Positions 59,842 through 64,000 of a stretch of 64,000 bases of DNA are shown here, one piece after another (the stretch's first letter is position 1; every line of letters starts with the position of its first letter). The position numbers and the translations under genes were made by a program. The stretch is from Earliella scabrosa (Eukaryota > Basidiomycota > Agaricomycetes > Polyporales > Polyporaceae). The stretch is taken from NCBI GenBank assembly GCA_022605405.1, contig JABYQQ010000017.1, positions 930,001 through 994,000 on the forward strand, written 5' to 3'. Below the pieces are notes generated by a model, which saw nothing but the letters and a program-made list of their open reading frames with translations, was not told the origin of the DNA and searched no databases.

Positions 59842-60328
59842 GAGGGTGTTTCACCATTCTCCGTCTTACCCCTAGTAAGGCAATGATCCAAATGTCGATA
59901 TTTTATAGCGCCCGCACACGTCTACATCCATTGCCATGTTGCGCGCTCTCGTTGCTTGGCAGTACCATGCGCCGCGCTGCTAGCGCTTGAGCAGGTGACG
60001 CCGATCGCGAGTTGTGCCACTCCGCTGTTTGCACAGAGACGGTCAACCGTCGGCGTATACGGGACATTTCTCATGATCAGCTAACTAGGCCGCTGCCTAC
60101 GTTGTTAACGACAGGTCACGGAGAATGATATGCGCAACATAGGCGAGCTACCAGTTCATGCAAACCACGTGGGTGGGGCGAACCAAGCTTGCCATCGAAA
60201 CGCGTTCACTTGTTCACGCGGGCACTCCACACATGGCCGCGCACGCGGTGAAGTTCTCCATGACGGACAACGCATGACTACAATTCCTCGGAACGACTAT
60301 CTCACCACGCCGCGTACATCATACCAGA
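59842..60328. other. Convergent intergenic stretch
   Basis: This is the shared 3' side of the genes ending at 59841 and 60329. I see no gene or repeat. Confidence 0.45.
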
Positions 60329-61054
60329 TCAAGCGTCAGCAATCTGGACGACCACATCCTCTACCACGTCCAGGAACCCTTCGAACTCCGTTGCGAGGCA
60401 GTCCCACCGCGTGGTCATGTCCAGCACTTTCAGCTCGAGGAGCCGCAAGCGAGCGTCGTTCGCGATGTCGTAGTGCCTGTTCTGCGTACGCTGCTCTGCC
60501 GCGAACTGCGTTAAGCCCTCGATGGGCATGTTCAACGAAACTGATTCCAGTGGTGAGCAAATCTGTTCGCATAACACGACATTCCGGACTCACTCATAGA
60601 CGCGTCGGATTGACTGGAGGGGGTCGAGAACAGGGACAGCGTGGCAAACCGCTTTGTCGGTGTCTGGGCAACCAGCGCTCCCGAAGGGGCTTCCGGGTCG
60701 CCCCAGCCCTCCCCCGGCGCTCTGGTCTTCAACCAGTTCCTCAAACTGGGGATCCGATGAGTATTGACATATTGTGAATGACGTCGGTACTCACTGCGCC
60801 GTGCGATAGAGGATGAGTTGCACACCGCTTGACGGGACGCCGGATCCGATGTCGCCGACATCGCCAGTGGCGTCGGCGGGAGCCCCCGCCTCAGCCTCGG
60901 ACTTGGTTCCGGGCACGGACTGGTCGACGCTAGCAACATCATCTTGAGCTGCGGTCGCCGCTTGCTCGACTGGGAGGGGTTCGGGCGGTCCGTCGATCTC
61001 CATCATGTCGATGGAAGAAGTCTCTTTAGCTGTGAACGGGGGGGTCTGTTCCAT
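60329..61054 (-). CDS. Unrecognised acidic/helical protein
   Basis: Exons 61054-60795, 60745-60594 and 60540-60329 give 207 residues. The first exon is acidic and disordered (SIDMMEIDGPPEPLPVEQ). It ends with VQLILYRTA, then exon 2 has LRNWLKTRAPGEGWGDPEA. The last exon is helical: AARLRLLELK-like NDARLRLLELKVLDMTTRW, then EFEGFLDVVEDVVVQI. I know no family. The three frame-keeping exons support a real gene. It converges on the large gene at 56947. Confidence 0.6.
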
Positions 61055-61793
61055 GGCTCGCAGGCGGAGGTCAATCTGTGAGGCACCACTGCTCTCAGCT
61101 CTAGCTTATATGCTGTGAGCACTTCTCGTTTTGGCAGTTGAATAACATACAGGCATTGGGAAATATGCATTTCGAGAACCTTCTCCTTTGTCGTTCATCG
61201 CTCGGCAAGATATAAAGCCGACCACGCGCGCAACAATTGTGGAGTGGCAACTGATCACGGGGAAAATTCTGCGGTATGTTAAAATTCGGGTGCTCGTCTG
61301 CTGAATACCACTAACAACACGACCTCAGGCGGGCGATTAATATATAGGGTCGTCCACATAGGTAATACAGCGGACTAGTCGCGATTGGTACGAGCTCTGA
61401 CAAGCCCTCAGAGCGTAGGACCATGCGCACGGTCGTGAAGTCAGCCGAAGATGGCTTGTCAAGTGAAGCACTCAATCTCGAGTTTAGATCTTGTCTTGCT
61501 CGGTTAGGGGACCTTCACGCGCCCACACTCAATGACCCATCCTCAAGATACTTTGGCATCATGGTATCAACGCCATCAGACGCAGCATCGATTCCCCTTT
61601 CTGCTACCACACGTTCCGACTCCGCGACGCGTGCATGCCGCAAGTGTCCAGTACATCGGTAGATCTAGATGGTTGAATGAAGTGATTCCCTCTTTGTTCC
61701 CGCGCTCAATGATATGCAGTACAAAGGGTCCACTACAATGCCTTATTTAATTTGTGGTCAATAGCTCATTCTCACGTCGTGCACAGTGACTCT
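61055..61793. other. Intergenic stretch, possibly holding an upstream exon
   Basis: A frame from an ATG at 61423 (MRTVVKSAEDGLSSEALNLE) runs to a GT at 61564. It may be the first exon of the next gene, but I could not join it with confidence. Confidence 0.35.
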
Positions 61794-62370
61794 ATGGCAG
61801 CCTCGCGCAGCCAGGCTGTGAAAGCGACGAGTCATGGGCTCGAACCAGTCCAACACCGCATGTACCTCCACAAAGCAACCATTGATGTGAGTTCTCGATC
61901 ATGTGAAACCGTCCGCACCTAATGCACTATCACAGAACAATGCAAACACCGACCGATTACAATATGCCGCCCGGATCATGGAACTGTTCTATCTGCTACA
62001 GCAGGTCGGGGGTGTACCGGTCACCAACGCCTTGGAAGAAGAAGTGTGTACCTCTCTTACTTACTCAATGGCATTAGTTCACCCGGCGATGACTCAAATC
62101 CAGCACGAGGATGATGCGCAGAACTACAACGCTGAGGGACGGAGAGCGGCCCTCACGCTCCTGCGTGCAGCGCTAGACGTGAACAAATCGATCATATGTT
62201 GCCGTCGCCTACTGCATATCATCCACTCAGGATTTCCAGCCTCAGCTGGACGCTACTGGTGCTATCAGAACCTTTGTCTCGTCATGTTTAGTTGTATCAC
62301 CTCCGCGCTGATGTGCGTCCTAATTCTCTACGGCCGGAGTGATAGTCAATACGTTGTGGCATGCATGTGA
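61794..62370 (+). CDS. Unrecognised protein with a probable C-terminal membrane segment
   Basis: Exons 61794-61886 and 61936-62370 give 175 residues. The second exon has ARIMELFYLLQQVGGVPVT, then helical EGRRAALTLLRAALDVNK, and a hydrophobic stretch CLVMFSCITSALMCVLILYG near the end. I know no family. The N-terminus may be incomplete, because an open frame at 61423-61563 could be an earlier exon. Existence is moderately likely, and the function is unknown. Confidence 0.45.
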
Positions 62371-62412
62371 TCGTATATTGTCAGCAGTTATCATAGCGAG
62401 CGAGCATCTACA

Positions 62413-63093
62413 TCAGCCGGACCCCGAGGACGATGGGATTGGCCGGTATGGAAGGGTCTCGATGAGGCGCGATGAACTCGTGGCCCAAGCGGTATGCTTC
62501 TCCTTCAGCACCCTGCGCTCCTCTTGAAGATAGGACAGCACAATGCCGATAGCATCCGACTGGAGCTTGAGCTGATCCTTGTTCATCTTGAGGGCGAGGG
62601 AAAGCGAAGGGATGGCGTCCGGCAGGATGCCGGAGGGATCTTCAAATGGAATACTTCCCGACTGAAATGGTAGATGGATCAGCTCGGGACTCTGGTAGTA
62701 TACGAGGAAAACTCGCCCTAGAGGAACTCTGTAGAAGGTGAAGCGTGGAGACGAGTAAGGCCACGCCAGCATCGGTGTGCTCCACGCGTAAGATATCGTT
62801 CGTCGCTTGCTCATTGTCCGTGCCTGGGTCGTTCTGTTTGCGCAAGATGATTCTTTACAGATGGAGGAGTAATCAAGGGAGGCACTTGCCTGCAGCGTGG
62901 TCTGAGACACCATGCGATAACCCGCCTCCCTGAATCTGCGCTTCGCCTCAAACCAGGCCGCTAAATTGGTGGCATCGATGCACGAAGCACCGTCCTTGAC
63001 GTCTTCATCGAGCTGCGCTGACCTGGTGCTGAGGGCTCAGTATGCATACGTCAAGAGGTGTGGGATTGGAACGTACACTTTTCCGGGATCCAT
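62413..63093 (-). CDS. Unrecognised short protein; one intron with a GC donor
   Basis: Proposed exons 63093-63077, 63022-62890, 62833-62753 and 62691-62413 give 169 residues. Exon 2 reads VSAQLDEDVKDGASCI and AAWFEAKRRFREAGYRMVSQ. Exon 3 has NDPGTDNEQATNDILRVEHT. Exon 4 has LKLQSDAIGIVLSYLQEERR and a Ser/Gly end. The second intron must start GCAAGT to keep frame, a GC-AG intron. The third junction is a best guess. I know no family. The end at 62413 lies only 42 bp from the stop of the converging gene at 62370. Confidence 0.45.
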
Positions 63094-63538
63094 CGAGGCA
63101 CGGAGGAGAACGTGGTTGAGAGCAGCAGTCAGCACCGAGCTGGGCTTGCGCCTGCTCGCGCGCTACGCCGGCCCGGGAATATGCGCGCGCGCGCTCCGTT
63201 CACCGGCCATACCGGACTAGTGTTTGAGATGAGTATATATGGCAATGCCCTTATCGGTGGCATGAGATCTGGCAGGATCTCTGATGATGACTCATGATCC
63301 GATCGAGTGCATGTCCGTCCTTTGCGCGGAGGGTCACCCGCCAGCTGCAGCTCGACTCTAGACCACATAGACAATTCCTATTAACGCCATATTAGTGACA
63401 GCAGAGAGCGACCCTTCGGTTGCCATCTTCATGTTATGCTACTAGGATCGCCTCCCATGCATGTATGTCATTCGCGCATCTATTCAACCGACCGTACATA
63501 TCATTAGGACTGACTCAACCTCTATCATTCCTTCCACT

Positions 63539-64000
63539 ATGTCCGCCCGACCATCCGTACGGCAATTATTCGCGAAGCACCTACACCTACACGGCATACC
63601 CCTCCAGCCATCCTTCCTATTCACTGTCCAACAAATTCTCAATATTCAAGGACTTCGCATCTTGCCCAAGAGCCGCCTGATACTTCGACGCCATCTCTTC
63701 AATATTCGTTGCTCTTGCCATCGGAAGCGACACCCGACGTTTCCCGGGCCCGGTGCGTCTATCGCCTCTCTTAACAGTCCACTCCTCTCTTCCGTTACCT
63801 GCCCCCAGCGCGTGTCATCGCACGGGGACGCATCGCATTGTGCATATTCCCTCCCTGGATTGTTGCGCGACGCGCGAGCAACGTCGGAGCTATCCATGCG
63901 TTTCTAGTGTACTAGTCATCGTATTTCACTCCGGCTGATGGTACAGGCGGTGACTCTCGTATCAGTTATCATCTTGCCCCCCCCATGCTGTCTCCAGCAC
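63539..64000 (+). CDS. Possible gene start cut by the window edge
   Basis: An ATG at 63539 opens MSARPSVRQLFAKHLHLHG, then IPLQPSFLFTVQQILNIQG. The helical start with KHLHLHGIPLQPS vaguely recalls the N-terminus of DNA polymerase epsilon subunit B, but this is weak. The frame runs to 63907 and splicing cannot be settled without the next sequence. Confidence 0.3.

Noticed and set aside
1..64000. CRISPR arrays, operons, bacterial promoters and prophage genes
   Set aside because: No regularly spaced repeats are seen. All recognised genes are eukaryotic with spliceosomal introns.

Overview
The window looks like nuclear DNA of a filamentous basidiomycete, probably an Agaricomycete (polypore or mushroom type). 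The genes have many 50-70 bp GT-AG introns. They include a TVP38-type Golgi protein, a Mub1/samB MYND protein, Hsp10, a seven-helix protein of a basidiomycete type, several BTB/POZ and F-box-like proteins, and P450s with the FSHGPxNCVG heme loop. There are no operons, and one tRNA gene is present. I built the gene models by hand from open frames, splice signals and phase. Most assignments rest on remembered family motifs, not on a search.

Left part (0-15.6 kb): TVP38 with a long proline-rich tail; a secreted repeat protein whose DNA repeat carries its own intron; 5 kb without genes that holds a perfect 495 bp inverted repeat; tRNA-Glu; a BTB protein; and a 2OG-Fe(II) oxygenase.

Centre (16-35 kb): P450, seven-helix membrane protein, BTB protein, F-box/LRR-like protein, then a decayed P450, a candidate TA-flanked mobile element, a decayed BTB gene and a second intact P450. 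This looks like duplication and decay of P450 and BTB genes. A GH16 glucanase relic also lies here.

Housekeeping block (35.7-40.2 kb): Hsp10, whose first coding exon appears to be the start codon alone, and a 980-residue Mub1-like protein.

Right part (41-64 kb): mostly short or disordered proteins I do not recognise, each supported by several phase-consistent introns (a tail-anchored protein, two large disordered proteins with basic C-termini, small helical proteins). Mixed in are a third BTB protein, a RING/coiled-coil protein, an F-box-like protein and an M28 aminopeptidase pseudogene. This orphan-rich stretch is the best place to look for something undescribed, but the sequence gives no biochemical function for these genes.
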